A stretch of 64,000 nt of DNA from positions 1 through 64,000 of the forward strand of contig CAWCTB010000024.1 in assembly GCA_963798275.1 (NCBI GenBank), written 5' to 3'. How positions within the stretch are numbered: position 1 is the first letter of the stretch; every line of letters begins with the position of its first letter. The notes under the pieces were generated by a model. It had not been told where the DNA came from, searched no databases, and saw nothing but the letters and a program-made list of their open reading frames with translations. The stretch comes from CAWCTB01 sp963798275. Lineage in GTDB: Bacteria; Acidobacteriota; Terriglobia; Terriglobales; Acidobacteriaceae. The translations under genes were made by a program, and so were the position numbers. Positions 55,400-63,958 of the stretch are shown in pieces.

Positions 55400-56557
55400 A
55401 TGACCAAAGATCCTGTTTTGTGGCGGGCGGAGCCACGCATCTTGATGCCGACTTACAGGAACTTCACAAGAAGGGCTTTCCAGTGCGGACTTTATGAGGC
55501 GCAGGATGTGCTCGTCGACATAGATAACGTCGACTTGATTGGCCTTGAGATGGGTTGGGGACGTTGGGTCAACCAGAACTGGCTGAGAATTCCTCTATAC
55601 CATGACGCATCCAGGAAGCTGATGTTCGTGAATCCAGGCCTGCGAAAGGTTCGGCTCACGCGCGAATATGATTTATTCATTGTCGTCTGCCAAGATTACA
55701 GCGATCTGCCTCACATAAACGCCATTGATAACTGGAGGGATCACTGCAAGACGAGCGTGTGCTGGATCGACGAGATGTGGGCGGCTACGATCCCGGGCTA
55801 CAAATACTGGCTAGACGCGCTCAGTCAGTTCGATTATGTATTCGTTGGCTGCAGGGAGAGTGTAGCCACTCTATCAAACGCCATCGGCCGGACTTGCCAC
55901 TGGCTCCCCGGCGGAGCCGATCTGCTCCGATTCAGCCCGTATCCCAATTCCCTGCCCCGAGTTATCGACGTATACAGCGTTGGGCGACGATGCGACGGTA
56001 TCCACCGCTCGCTGCTCCGGGCAGCAGGGCGGGGAGACATATTCTACGTTTACGACGCATTTGGGGCAAACAATATAGAGGTATTTGACCCCCGACAGCA
56101 CCGCGACCTGTACGCGAACTTGGCGAAACGAAGCCGATATTTCATGGTCGCACCCGGAAAAATGGACGATCCCGTAGCTCGAGGTCAAGTCGAGGTCGGG
56201 TATCGCTATTTCGAAGGTGCGGCGGCTGGCACACTAATGATTGGACAAGTTCCAGATTGCGACGCCTTCAGGCAGCTTTTCAACTGGCAAGATGCCGTAA
56301 TCCCTATCCAACCCGATGGATCGGATGCGTTATCCACACTCAGTGATGTCGACAGGGACCTTTCCCGAGTGTCTGTAATCCAACAGAGAAACGCACGGCA
56401 GGCACTATTGCGACACGATTGGGTGTATCGATGGAAAGAAATGTTTCGGGTAGCCGGAATTGATCCACTGCCCGGAATGTCAGCACGCGAACGCCACTTG
56501 AAGGAATTAGCGGAGTTGGCGTCGGACGCGTCACGGACCATTCACGAGGCCGTGTAA
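55400..56557 (+). CDS. Glycosyltransferase-like protein (CgeB/GT1-like)
   Basis: A protein of about 385 residues. The N-terminal half reads FIVVCQDYSDLPHINAIDNW and TSVCWIDEMWAATIPGYKYW. The C-terminal half has a GT-B-like donor region: DVYSVGRRCDGIHRSLLRAA, RYFMVAPGKMDD and VEVGYRYFEGAAAGTLMIGQ, where GxxYFEGAAAGT resembles the loop E-x-A-A-x-G of CgeB/YkvP-type glycosyltransferases. The end is helical. ATG 55400 is preferred over TTG 55379. It is the first gene of an intact run of four (55.4-60.2 kb), separated by 9 bases from the pyruvyl transferase. The sugar is unknown. Confidence 0.75.
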   Translation: MTKDPVLWRAEPRILMPTYRNFTRRAFQCGLYEAQDVLVDIDNVDLIGLEMGWGRWVNQNWLRIPLYHDASRKLMFVNPGLRKVRLTREYDLFIVVCQDYSDLPHINAIDNWRDHCKTSVCWIDEMWAATIPGYKYWLDALSQFDYVFVGCRESVATLSNAIGRTCHWLPGGADLLRFSPYPNSLPRVIDVYSVGRRCDGIHRSLLRAAGRGDIFYVYDAFGANNIEVFDPRQHRDLYANLAKRSRYFMVAPGKMDDPVARGQVEVGYRYFEGAAAGTLMIGQVPDCDAFRQLFNWQDAVIPIQPDGSDALSTLSDVDRDLSRVSVIQQRNARQALLRHDWVYRWKEMFRVAGIDPLPGMSARERHLKELAELASDASRTIHEAV

Positions 56558-56566
56558 ATCTTGGGT

Positions 56567-57907
56567 ATGAATCCCGAACGTCCAAGAATCGCCCTTTTCG
56601 GGAATTTCGGCACCGGTAACCTTGGCAACGATTGTACGCTGGAGGCGATGTTGTATAACCTCCGGAAGCATGCGCCGCAAGCGGCAATCACATGCATCTG
56701 CCCCTGCCCCGAGAACGTCGCATCGAAGTATGATGTCTCTGCCTTTCCGATTAGAGCTCCTTTTCCTTACAGAAAGCTACTTAACCTATGGCCACGCAGG
56801 CATCGAACAGTAAAGCAACAGGGAGCAGATGTTGCAGGAATCCCTTCAGAGTCATATCAGAATCCAAGAGGCAGGATTTCACGCAAGCTGAAGACCTTGT
56901 TCCGATCTGTCGTTTACCCACTTCTCGAGCCGTACCGATGGCTTAAGGCCATCACAAGGCTGAAGGGAAACGACACGCTCATCATGACAGGAACAGGAAT
57001 GCTGGGCGATTTCGGGATACGTCCATTTACCTTACACTATGACATACTCAGTTGGTCAATTATCGCCAGACTCTGTGGGTGCAAGCTGCTCTTTGTGAGC
57101 GTAGGGGCGGGCCCGATCCGCCACCCGCTAAGCAGACGGTTCGTCAGAGGTGCCCTCACCCTAGCCGCCTACCGATCCTACCGTGACAGCTTTTCTAAAG
57201 ATTATCTAGAAAGCATCGGGTTCGACACGAGAAGGGATAGCGTTTATCCCGATTTGGCATTCAGCCTGCCGCGAACGCGGCTCGCCGCGAAGTGTAATTG
57301 CAATGGCCATCGATTTGTCGTGGGTGTCGGTCTGATGAACTACCACAACCGGCTCGGCCGTTCGGCAAACGATGACACGATTTATCGGGACTATATTCGA
57401 ACAATTGCTAATTTGGTAGCCCGGCTGTCGCAGAAGCACTTGACTATCCGGCTACTGATTGGCGACATGGCTTACGACAACCGTGTGAGGGAAGATCTGA
57501 CCGAATTGCTGGAAGAGTATGGACTCGCGTTTGACGATGGGAACATTGTAGATGAGCCCGCCTCGTCCGTTGACGACCTCTTGTCACAGCTCTCATCGAC
57601 CGACGCGGTTATAGCAAGCCGCTTTCACAATGTGCTTCTGGCTGCCATGCTAAAGAAGCCCGTCGTGGCAGTCTCTTACCATGAGAAATTCACACCGTTA
57701 ATGGCCGGACTGGGATTAGCCGAGTTCTGTGAAGATATTGAGAAGCTCGATGTCGATCGTCTGATGAAGAAGTTGACTACAATCGAAGAAAATGCACAGT
57801 GTATCGGCCATAAGGTTGAAGGCCAAGTAGATGCCTACCGCGTGGCGCTCGATGAACAGTATGATCGCATCTTTCACGGTGTTTTAACGACAAAGGGTCA
57901 AGCATGA
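56567..57907 (+). CDS. Polysaccharide pyruvyl transferase family protein
   Basis: A protein of about 446 residues of the CsaB/WcaK-like pyruvyl transferase family. RIALFGNFGTGNLGNDCTLE is the N-terminal nucleotide-binding-like GxxNxGD/N motif, DTLIMTGTGMLGDF the following strand, LLFVSVGAGPIRHPLSRRFV the second half start, and DAVIASRFHNVLLAAMLKKP the C-terminal H-containing motif (SRFH). It adds a pyruvyl ketal or acts on a related donor, giving acidic substituents to the glycan. ATG 56567 is used because TTG 56561 overlaps nothing useful. Its stop overlaps the next GT2 start (ATGA). Confidence 0.9.
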   Translation: MNPERPRIALFGNFGTGNLGNDCTLEAMLYNLRKHAPQAAITCICPCPENVASKYDVSAFPIRAPFPYRKLLNLWPRRHRTVKQQGADVAGIPSESYQNPRGRISRKLKTLFRSVVYPLLEPYRWLKAITRLKGNDTLIMTGTGMLGDFGIRPFTLHYDILSWSIIARLCGCKLLFVSVGAGPIRHPLSRRFVRGALTLAAYRSYRDSFSKDYLESIGFDTRRDSVYPDLAFSLPRTRLAAKCNCNGHRFVVGVGLMNYHNRLGRSANDDTIYRDYIRTIANLVARLSQKHLTIRLLIGDMAYDNRVREDLTELLEEYGLAFDDGNIVDEPASSVDDLLSQLSSTDAVIASRFHNVLLAAMLKKPVVAVSYHEKFTPLMAGLGLAEFCEDIEKLDVDRLMKKLTTIEENAQCIGHKVEGQVDAYRVALDEQYDRIFHGVLTTKGQA

Positions 57908-58932
57908 GGACGCCCATGATTTCGATTCTGATCCCTGCCCATAACGCAGGGAAATGGATTTCGAGGACCCTTCAGTCAGCGGCAAGCCAGACGTGGAAGC
58001 GAAAGGAGCTAATCGTTGTTGACGATGGTTCCACAGACAACACCGAGGCAGTTGTGCGCACCTTCAACTCAGACTCAGTGCGCTTTGTCAGGCAAGAACA
58101 CCACGGTGCGGCAGCAGCCCGCAATTTTGCCTTCCAACTCAGCCAAGGGGATTATATTCAGTGGCTGGATGCCGATGATCTTCTGGCACCGGACAAGATC
58201 GAGCGTCAGCTTGTTACGCTGCGTCCAGTAGACGGACCGCGAGTGCTGCTCTCCTCGTCGTGGGCCCACTTTTACCATCGCAACTGGCGCGCCCACTTTA
58301 TCCCTACAAATCTGTGGCAAGACCTTTCTCCTGTCGAGTGGCTTCTGAAGAAGATGGGCGAACACGTCCATATGCCACCCATGACGTGGCTGATTAGCAG
58401 GGAGTTGACTGAGGCGGCGGGGCCATGGGATACACGCCTCTGCTTTGATGACGACGGCGAATATTTCTGCCGAGTGCTCCTGGAATCTGCCGGCACGCGT
58501 TTCGTGGCGGACAGCCGCAGTTTCTACCGAAATACTGGCTGCAACAGCCTTAGTTACATTGGCGAGTCAGCCAAGAAAAAACAGTCGTTGCTCCTTTCGA
58601 TGAAACTGCACATTCAATACCTCGGCTCGCTCGAAGATAGCGAACGTGTTCGTACGGCTTGTCTGGCGTATGTGCAGAGTTGGTATGAACATTTCTACCC
58701 GGAACGACCGGACATTGTCGCGGAGTTGCAAAACCTGGCAGCGCCGTTCGAGGGCACGCTCGAGATTCCCCGCTTGCGGTGGAGGTACAGATGGATGCAG
58801 CCAGTCTTCGGATGGAAGGCTGCGAAATGGGCTCAGAGGGCACTTCCCCAACTCAAATCCTCGTGCCTGAGGCAATGGGACGAGGCCATGTTTAAGCTCG
58901 AGGCTCGCCAAGGACTACAAGCCCGCACGTAA
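57904..58932 (+). CDS. Family 2 glycosyltransferase
   Basis: An intact 342-residue GT2. MISILIPAHNAGKWISRTLQ opens the GT-A domain, ELIVVDDGSTDNTEAVVRTF carries the donor Asp, GAAAARNFAFQLSQGDYIQW leads to the DxD motif in LDADDLLAPDKIERQL, and GPWDTRLCFDDDGEYFCRVL provides the catalytic acidic pair. Overlap of four bases with the pyruvyl transferase shows a common transcript. The sugar transferred is not predictable. Confidence 0.93.
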   Translation: MRTPMISILIPAHNAGKWISRTLQSAASQTWKRKELIVVDDGSTDNTEAVVRTFNSDSVRFVRQEHHGAAAARNFAFQLSQGDYIQWLDADDLLAPDKIERQLVTLRPVDGPRVLLSSSWAHFYHRNWRAHFIPTNLWQDLSPVEWLLKKMGEHVHMPPMTWLISRELTEAAGPWDTRLCFDDDGEYFCRVLLESAGTRFVADSRSFYRNTGCNSLSYIGESAKKKQSLLLSMKLHIQYLGSLEDSERVRTACLAYVQSWYEHFYPERPDIVAELQNLAAPFEGTLEIPRLRWRYRWMQPVFGWKAAKWAQRALPQLKSSCLRQWDEAMFKLEARQGLQART

Positions 58933-58957
58933 AAGCGACGAGCATAGAGTGAGGAAA

Positions 58958-60232
58958 ATGAGGATAGAGATGCTCGTTGCCAAGCCGCCTAATTCGAGGG
59001 CGGATGAGATCTCCGTGGCATTGCTTACCGGCGGCGGCGACAAGCCTTATGCATTCGGCTTGGCGAAGGCGCTTGTGGCCAAAGGGTTTGGCTTGGAGGT
59101 GATTGGCAGCGATGAGCTCGATTGTCCGGAATTCCATGGCATGCCCGGAGCGAGCTTCCTCAACCTGCGAGGGGATCAGCGGCCGGAGGCCGGCCTAATT
59201 ACAAAGGCACTCAGGTTATCGATGTATTACGCCAGGCTGATTCGCTACGCTATGACGGCCAGGCCAAAAATTTTTCACCTACTGTGGAACAACAAATTCG
59301 AGTACTTCGATCGCACGCTGCTAATGCTTTACTACAGGCTCCTCGGTAAAAGGATCGTGCTGACAGTGCACAATGTAAATGCGGGCAGGCGGGATTCCAG
59401 CGATACACTCCTCAACCGGCTTACTCTTCGGATCCAATATCACCTTGCCGATCATCTCTTCGTGCATACCGAGAAAATGAAACTTGAACTCCTTGATGAG
59501 TCAGGCGTACAACCGGAACGGGTAACCGTCATTCCATTCGGCATCAACAATTCCGTTCCCAATACGCATCTCTCCTCGCGTGAGGCAAAAGAGCGGCTTG
59601 GTGTTCGTGACACTGAGAAAGCAATTCTGTTTTTCGGTAATATCGCGCCCTACAAGGGGCTTGAGTATCTGATCATCGCGTTTCAACAGATGCGAAGCCA
59701 GTGCGACGATTGCCGCCTGATTATCGCCGGCCGAGCGAAGGATTGTGAAAGATACTGGCGATCAAGCCGGGAAGCCATACGTGAAGATGTAGAGAGCCAA
59801 CGCGTGATCCTCAGGGGGGATTTTATTCCCGATGAAGAAACCGAGGTCTACTTTAAGGCAGCGGACGTTCTTGTGCTTCCCTACACACATGTCTTCCAAA
59901 GTGGCGTCCTGTTCCTGGGATATAGCTTCGGGCTACCGGTGATCGCTTCCGACGTCGGGTCATTGAGGGAAGACGTAATCGAGGGCAAGACAGGCTATGT
60001 ATGCAGGCCGCGCGATCCCGCGGATTTGGCGCGGGCGCTCACGACCTATTTTGCGAGCGATCTGTACAAAAACCTGGATAGACGACGTCAGGAGATCCGT
60101 GACTTCGCGAACGAACGGCATTCTTGGGATACTGTGGCCCAAGTTACTTGTGCCGCTTATGAGCAATTAGCCGGCCATGGAAGAAAGCGACTTGTGACTG
60201 GGAAGCCAGTAGTCACGAGATCGGCTCCGTGA
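58958..60232 (+). CDS. Family 4 glycosyltransferase
   Basis: An intact GT-B enzyme of about 424 residues. The acceptor half includes GGGDKPYAFGLAKALVAKGF and LTVHNVNAGRRDSSDTLL. The donor half is the classical Glycos_transf_1: AILFFGNIAPYKGLEYLIIA, CRLIIAGRAKDCERYWRSS, VYFKAADVLVLPYTHVFQSG, VLFLGYSFGLPVIASDVGSL and REDVIEGKTGYVCRPRDPAD, so the E-x7-E-like loop has G-V-L-F in place of the first Glu (Q-S-G-V). ATG 58958 is favoured over GTG 58949. It is the last gene of this run; a GT2 remnant follows. Confidence 0.92.
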   Translation: MRIEMLVAKPPNSRADEISVALLTGGGDKPYAFGLAKALVAKGFGLEVIGSDELDCPEFHGMPGASFLNLRGDQRPEAGLITKALRLSMYYARLIRYAMTARPKIFHLLWNNKFEYFDRTLLMLYYRLLGKRIVLTVHNVNAGRRDSSDTLLNRLTLRIQYHLADHLFVHTEKMKLELLDESGVQPERVTVIPFGINNSVPNTHLSSREAKERLGVRDTEKAILFFGNIAPYKGLEYLIIAFQQMRSQCDDCRLIIAGRAKDCERYWRSSREAIREDVESQRVILRGDFIPDEETEVYFKAADVLVLPYTHVFQSGVLFLGYSFGLPVIASDVGSLREDVIEGKTGYVCRPRDPADLARALTTYFASDLYKNLDRRRQEIRDFANERHSWDTVAQVTCAAYEQLAGHGRKRLVTGKPVVTRSAP

Positions 60233-60278
60233 TGTTGTCTGCACCAGGAATTCTGATGCTTCACCCGTCCAACAACGT

Positions 60279-60524
60279 ATGTCTCGACCGTTGTGGTTGG
60301 TGATGATTCCTACTCACAGTTCCGGCCCATTTCTGAAGCAAATAGTGGAGAGTGTCCTGGCTCAGGACTCTGGATTGGAAGGGATGGAAATCAAAGTAGC
60401 TGACAACCCTACCCCGACTGACGGCCCGAATCACTTGTCAAAGTGGCGTCCGCGTACCGATTGCGGGAAGGGGCGTGATCTCTGCGGGAAGAGACTTCGT
60501 CACCAAGCGTTTAAATGGAGCTAG
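60279..60524 (+). pseudogene. Truncated family 2 glycosyltransferase remnant
   Basis: MSRPLWLVMIPTHSSGPFLK, QIVESVLAQDSG and EIKVADNPTPTDGP are the first 45 residues of a GT2 enzyme (compare MIPTYN and V-V-D-N/D-S-T-D). The sequence then departs from the family and runs to a stop at 60524, just before the HddA start. The catalytic domain beyond the first beta-alpha-beta unit is missing, so this is a remnant left by a deletion that joined it to the heptose genes. Confidence 0.65.
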
Positions 60525-60528
60525 AGAG

Positions 60529-61566
60529 ATGATCATCACCAGCACTCCGCTTCGTGTCTCGTTCTTCGGTGGGGGCACCGACTATCCCGTTTGGTATCGT
60601 GAGTACGGCGGCGCAGTGTTGTCGACGACAATCGACAAGTGTTGCTATATCACCTGCCGGCGTCTGCCGCCGTTTTTCGAGTATCACAGCCGGATCTCGT
60701 ATTCGAAGGTTGAGAATGTCCGCTGCAACGATGCGATCGAGCACCCTTCCGTGCGGGCCTGTCTGCAGTTTCTCGGCATCGCGGAGGGCCTCGAGATCCA
60801 CCACGTGGCAGACCTGCCCGCCCGTGCTGGATTGGGCACCAGTTCGGCTTTCACCGTGGGGCTTCTCCTTGGGCTGTATGCTCTGCAAGACAAAATGCGC
60901 GCCAAACAGGCGTTGGCCGCCGACGCGATTCGCGTGGAACAAGAGCTTCTGCATGAGGCTGTGGGCGCGCAGGACCAGGTCAGCGCCGCCTATGGCGGCT
61001 TCAATCGCATCAACTTTCACACCGACAATTCCATTGAGGTAAAACGGGTTCTGACCCTTCCCAGCCGACTGGCAGAACTCGAGCAGCACCTGGCCCTCTA
61101 CTTTACCGGGTTTGCACGCACGGCGTCGGAAATCGCCCAGGAGCAGGTCAAGTTGACGCCGCAGAAAACCCACGAATTGCGCGCCATGCTCGAGCTCGTC
61201 AACGAAGGTGAAGCGATCCTCACCAGTCCTCGGCGATCATTGCATGAGTTCGGTCGCCTGCTACATGAGGGCTGGCAGATCAAGCGGACACTGACACAAA
61301 AAATCACCAACCCCAGCATCGACGAAATCTACCAGGCCGGACTGAGCGCAGGCGCGCTGGGCGGCAAGCTGCTGGGCGCCGGCGGCGGTGGGTTCATGCT
61401 GTTCTTTGTTCCTCCCGAACAGCGCTGCGCGTTGCGCGAGCGGCTGAAAAAGCTCCTGTGCATCCCATTCGGCTTCACCAACAAGGGCAGCCACGTGGTG
61501 GTCTATGAGCCGGAAGATGTGTATGACCAGTCGCTGGTCAGCGAGCGCAATGTTGTCTATGCGTAA
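60529..61566 (+). CDS. hddA: GHMP kinase, D-glycero-D-manno-heptose 7-phosphate kinase-like
   Basis: A 345-residue GHMP kinase. MIITSTPLRVSFFGGGTDYP is the start of the HddA/FKP-like subgroup, PARAGLGTSSAFTVGLLLGL is the ATP-binding P-x3-GLGSSA loop, and GALGGKLLGAGGGGFMLFFV the C-terminal motif 3. HddA phosphorylates D-glycero-D-manno-heptose 7-phosphate at C1. The assignment is supported by the adjacent HddC-like nucleotidyltransferase and GmhA-like isomerase. ATG 60529 is chosen over 60475 because family members start MIITRTPLR and a GAGAG site precedes it. Its stop overlaps the next start. Confidence 0.9.
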   Translation: MIITSTPLRVSFFGGGTDYPVWYREYGGAVLSTTIDKCCYITCRRLPPFFEYHSRISYSKVENVRCNDAIEHPSVRACLQFLGIAEGLEIHHVADLPARAGLGTSSAFTVGLLLGLYALQDKMRAKQALAADAIRVEQELLHEAVGAQDQVSAAYGGFNRINFHTDNSIEVKRVLTLPSRLAELEQHLALYFTGFARTASEIAQEQVKLTPQKTHELRAMLELVNEGEAILTSPRRSLHEFGRLLHEGWQIKRTLTQKITNPSIDEIYQAGLSAGALGGKLLGAGGGGFMLFFVPPEQRCALRERLKKLLCIPFGFTNKGSHVVVYEPEDVYDQSLVSERNVVYA

Positions 61567-62308
61567 GATGCCGGATGCGGTCATCCTGTGCGGCGGGGCG
61601 GGCGTGCGATTGCGCACGTTGATCGGGGGAAGCTCCCAAGGGCATGGCCAGCGTGGCAGGCCGGCATTCCTGTCAGTCTTGCTCCGCCAGTTGGTCCGGT
61701 ACCGTTTCGAGCGCGCGATCCTGGCCGTGGGGTATCAGAGAGCAGTCATTCGGTCGCATTTTGGCGAGCGCGCATTCGGTCTGGAGCTGGTCTATTCAGC
61801 CGAGGCGAGTCCGCTGAGCACGGGTGGCGCATTGCGCAATGCTGCTGAGCTAATCGAAACAGACAGCGTCCTCGTCCTGAATGGAGACAGCTACACCGAC
61901 GTGGACCTCAGCGGCTTCGTTGGTGACTATCGAGAGACGGCGCCAGATGTCTCCGTTGTTGTGGTGCCGGCCGATGGGCGCGGCGACTGCGGTTTTGTCT
62001 TGATCGATGGAGCGGGCAGGGTTGTCGGATTCGACGAGAAACGGGCTTCTTCGACCGCGTGTTACGTGAATGTCGGAATCTATATGTTTGCACGGGATGG
62101 TGTGTATGACATGCCGGCAGAGCGTGAAGTTTCCCTGGAGCGGGACTTGCTTCCTCTGTGGCTTCGTCCAGGTAAGCACGTGAGAGGCTTCATCCACTCC
62201 GGAGAATGTGTAGACATCGGTACCCCGGAGTGTTACCGCAGCGCACAAACTGTTTTGGCCAACGTCGAAGCATATTCGTGCGCCCTCTCCAGCGAGAATC
62301 CAATATGA
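61559..62308 (+). CDS. hddC: Sugar-1-phosphate nucleotidyltransferase (HddC-like), locally scrambled frame
   Basis: A 249-residue nucleotidyltransferase: DAVILCGGAGVRLRTL is the G-G-x-G-x-R-L signature, LVLNGDSYTDVDLSGFVGDY the metal-binding Asp, VGFDEKRASSTACYVNVGIY the second half. Between residues about 20 and 35 the sequence is not family-like, but the third frame of the same bases reads EAPKGMASVAGR, the missing motif with catalytic Lys. A compensating pair of one-base shifts (near 61625 and 61665) would restore it. As written the Lys is lost. HddC activates heptose-1-phosphate with GTP. It overlaps HddA by eight bases and the epimerase by four (ATGA). Confidence 0.85.
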   Translation: MRKMPDAVILCGGAGVRLRTLIGGSSQGHGQRGRPAFLSVLLRQLVRYRFERAILAVGYQRAVIRSHFGERAFGLELVYSAEASPLSTGGALRNAAELIETDSVLVLNGDSYTDVDLSGFVGDYRETAPDVSVVVVPADGRGDCGFVLIDGAGRVVGFDEKRASSTACYVNVGIYMFARDGVYDMPAEREVSLERDLLPLWLRPGKHVRGFIHSGECVDIGTPECYRSAQTVLANVEAYSCALSSENPI

Positions 62309-63297
62309 AGGTAGTCATTACAGGAGCAGCCGGCTTTATCGGCGGATTCCTGGCCCAGCACTGTCTGGATGCAGGTTGCTCCCTCCTGGGGATCGGCATC
62401 AGCGAACCAGCAGATCGGGCAGGGGGATCCTTTGAGTTCTGCGACGTTCGGGATGCTGTACGCCTCTCTCACTTACTTTCCGCTTTTAAGCCGGACCGGA
62501 TATTTCACTTGGCAGCGCAAAGCTATCCCACTGTCTCGCTCGAACAACCGCGAGAGACCATGGATATCAATGTCGGCGGAACGGTAAACCTGTTTGAGTG
62601 TGTCCGCACCTTGACCAGGATGCCGGTTGTGGTTGTCGCCTGTTCGAGCGCGGAATATGGGCCGGTGGCAGCCGCGGATCTACCGGTCCGGGAGGAGCAT
62701 CCACTGCGTCCGTTACATCCCTACGGAGTCAGCAAGGTCGCCCAGGACCTGCTCGCCGCGCAATATTTCGCCAACTATAAGATTCCATGCGTGAGGATTC
62801 GCATCTTCAATACCACGGGACCGGGCAAGCTGGGAGACGTGTGTTCGGATCTCACCAAAAGAGCGGTGGAGATCGAACTGGGACAGCGGGCACCGTCTCT
62901 GATGGTTGGTAATCTGACCAGACGCGCGATCATTGATGTGCGTGATCTGGTAAGAGGACTGTGGCTGGCCGCGGACTGCTGTGCGGCTGGTGATGTCTAT
63001 AATCTGGGCGCGACCCAGGTCTACTCCATCCAAAGCGTCATCGAAGCAATTCAGGCACAGGTGAAGGTCCGCTTTTCAGTACAGGAGGACCCTGCCCTGG
63101 TGCGCGGTTGCGACGAACCCGTGATCGCCGGCGATATCAGCAAGTTCCAACGCTGCAGCGGTTGGACACCCCAGATCGATCTCCTGCGAACCTTGCAGGA
63201 CATGCTCGACTGGTGGAGAAAGCAATTGAGTGCCGCCCTGAGGTCCCAGTGTCCGGCGATAGCAGAAGAACCCACGGAAGTGCGCCTCTTCACTTAG
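62305..63297 (+). CDS. NAD-dependent epimerase/dehydratase (GDP-sugar type)
   Basis: A 330-residue extended SDR. MKVVITGAAGFIGGFLAQHC is the Rossmann start, DRIFHLAAQSYPTVSLEQPR the family box, VVACSSAEYGPVAAADLPVR and HPYGVSKVAQDLLAAQYFAN give the Ser, Tyr and Lys of the active site, and RIFNTTGPGKLGDVCSDLTK and SIQSVIEAIQAQ follow. It is like GDP-mannose 4,6-dehydratase/RMD proteins. Between HddC and GmhA it could reduce or dehydrate a GDP-heptose (6-deoxy-heptose route), which is inference. Start ATG 62305 overlaps the HddC stop. Confidence 0.88.
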   Translation: MKVVITGAAGFIGGFLAQHCLDAGCSLLGIGISEPADRAGGSFEFCDVRDAVRLSHLLSAFKPDRIFHLAAQSYPTVSLEQPRETMDINVGGTVNLFECVRTLTRMPVVVVACSSAEYGPVAAADLPVREEHPLRPLHPYGVSKVAQDLLAAQYFANYKIPCVRIRIFNTTGPGKLGDVCSDLTKRAVEIELGQRAPSLMVGNLTRRAIIDVRDLVRGLWLAADCCAAGDVYNLGATQVYSIQSVIEAIQAQVKVRFSVQEDPALVRGCDEPVIAGDISKFQRCSGWTPQIDLLRTLQDMLDWWRKQLSAALRSQCPAIAEEPTEVRLFT

Positions 63298-63325
63298 GTA
63301 GGGGCAGAAAGTCTTTCCCACTGAC

Positions 63326-63958
63326 ATGACCGCCAACATTCTTCGTAACAATCTCGAGTTAAGCCTCGACGTGCATAAACGACTTATCGCATGCGTCCCA
63401 CAACTGACGGCGGCGGCCAATGCGCTGGTGGCGGCGTACGGCGCCGGACATAAGGCTCTCTTCTTCGGCAACGGCGGCAGCGCGGCCGACGCCCAGCATC
63501 TGGCGGCTGAGTTCGTCGGACGTTATTTGCGCGAACGCCATCCCTTGCCGGCACTGGCGCTGAATGCGAACAGCTCGGCGGTGACAGCAATCGGCAACGA
63601 TTATGGATACGACAAGGTCTTCGCGCGGCAACTGGAAGCTCTGGCCGTACCGGGCGACGTGGTCGTAGCGATAAGCACGTCGGGAAATTCTGCCAATGTA
63701 CTGGAAGCTGTGCTGTGTGCGAAAAGGATCGGGCTGTTCACAATCGGGCTCACGGGTGCCTCGGGAGGACGTCTCCGCGGCTTGGTGGATGTGCTCATCG
63801 CTGCACCGTCCGAGCAGACACCACGCATCCAGGAGTGCCACATCCTGATCGGTCACGCCCTGTGCGATGCCGTGGAACAGGCGGTCACAGCCGAACATGG
63901 GGCGATCGTCGCTGCCGCCAACGCCGGTAGGGGCCGGGAACCTAAACTGGCCGTGTAG
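63326..63958 (+). CDS. gmhA: Phosphoheptose isomerase (SIS domain)
   Basis: A 210-residue SIS-domain isomerase. The family signature is complete: KALFFGNGGSAADAQHLAAE then FVGRYLRERHPLPALALNAN, GDVVVAISTSGNSANVLEAV and ECHILIGHALCDAVEQAV. GmhA converts sedoheptulose 7-phosphate to D-glycero-D-manno-heptose 7-phosphate, the substrate of HddA. It follows the epimerase by 28 bases. A phosphatase (GmhB-type) gene to complete the GDP-heptose pathway is not seen and may lie beyond 64000. The last 42 bases of the window hold nothing identifiable. Confidence 0.92.
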   Translation: MTANILRNNLELSLDVHKRLIACVPQLTAAANALVAAYGAGHKALFFGNGGSAADAQHLAAEFVGRYLRERHPLPALALNANSSAVTAIGNDYGYDKVFARQLEALAVPGDVVVAISTSGNSANVLEAVLCAKRIGLFTIGLTGASGGRLRGLVDVLIAAPSEQTPRIQECHILIGHALCDAVEQAVTAEHGAIVAAANAGRGREPKLAV

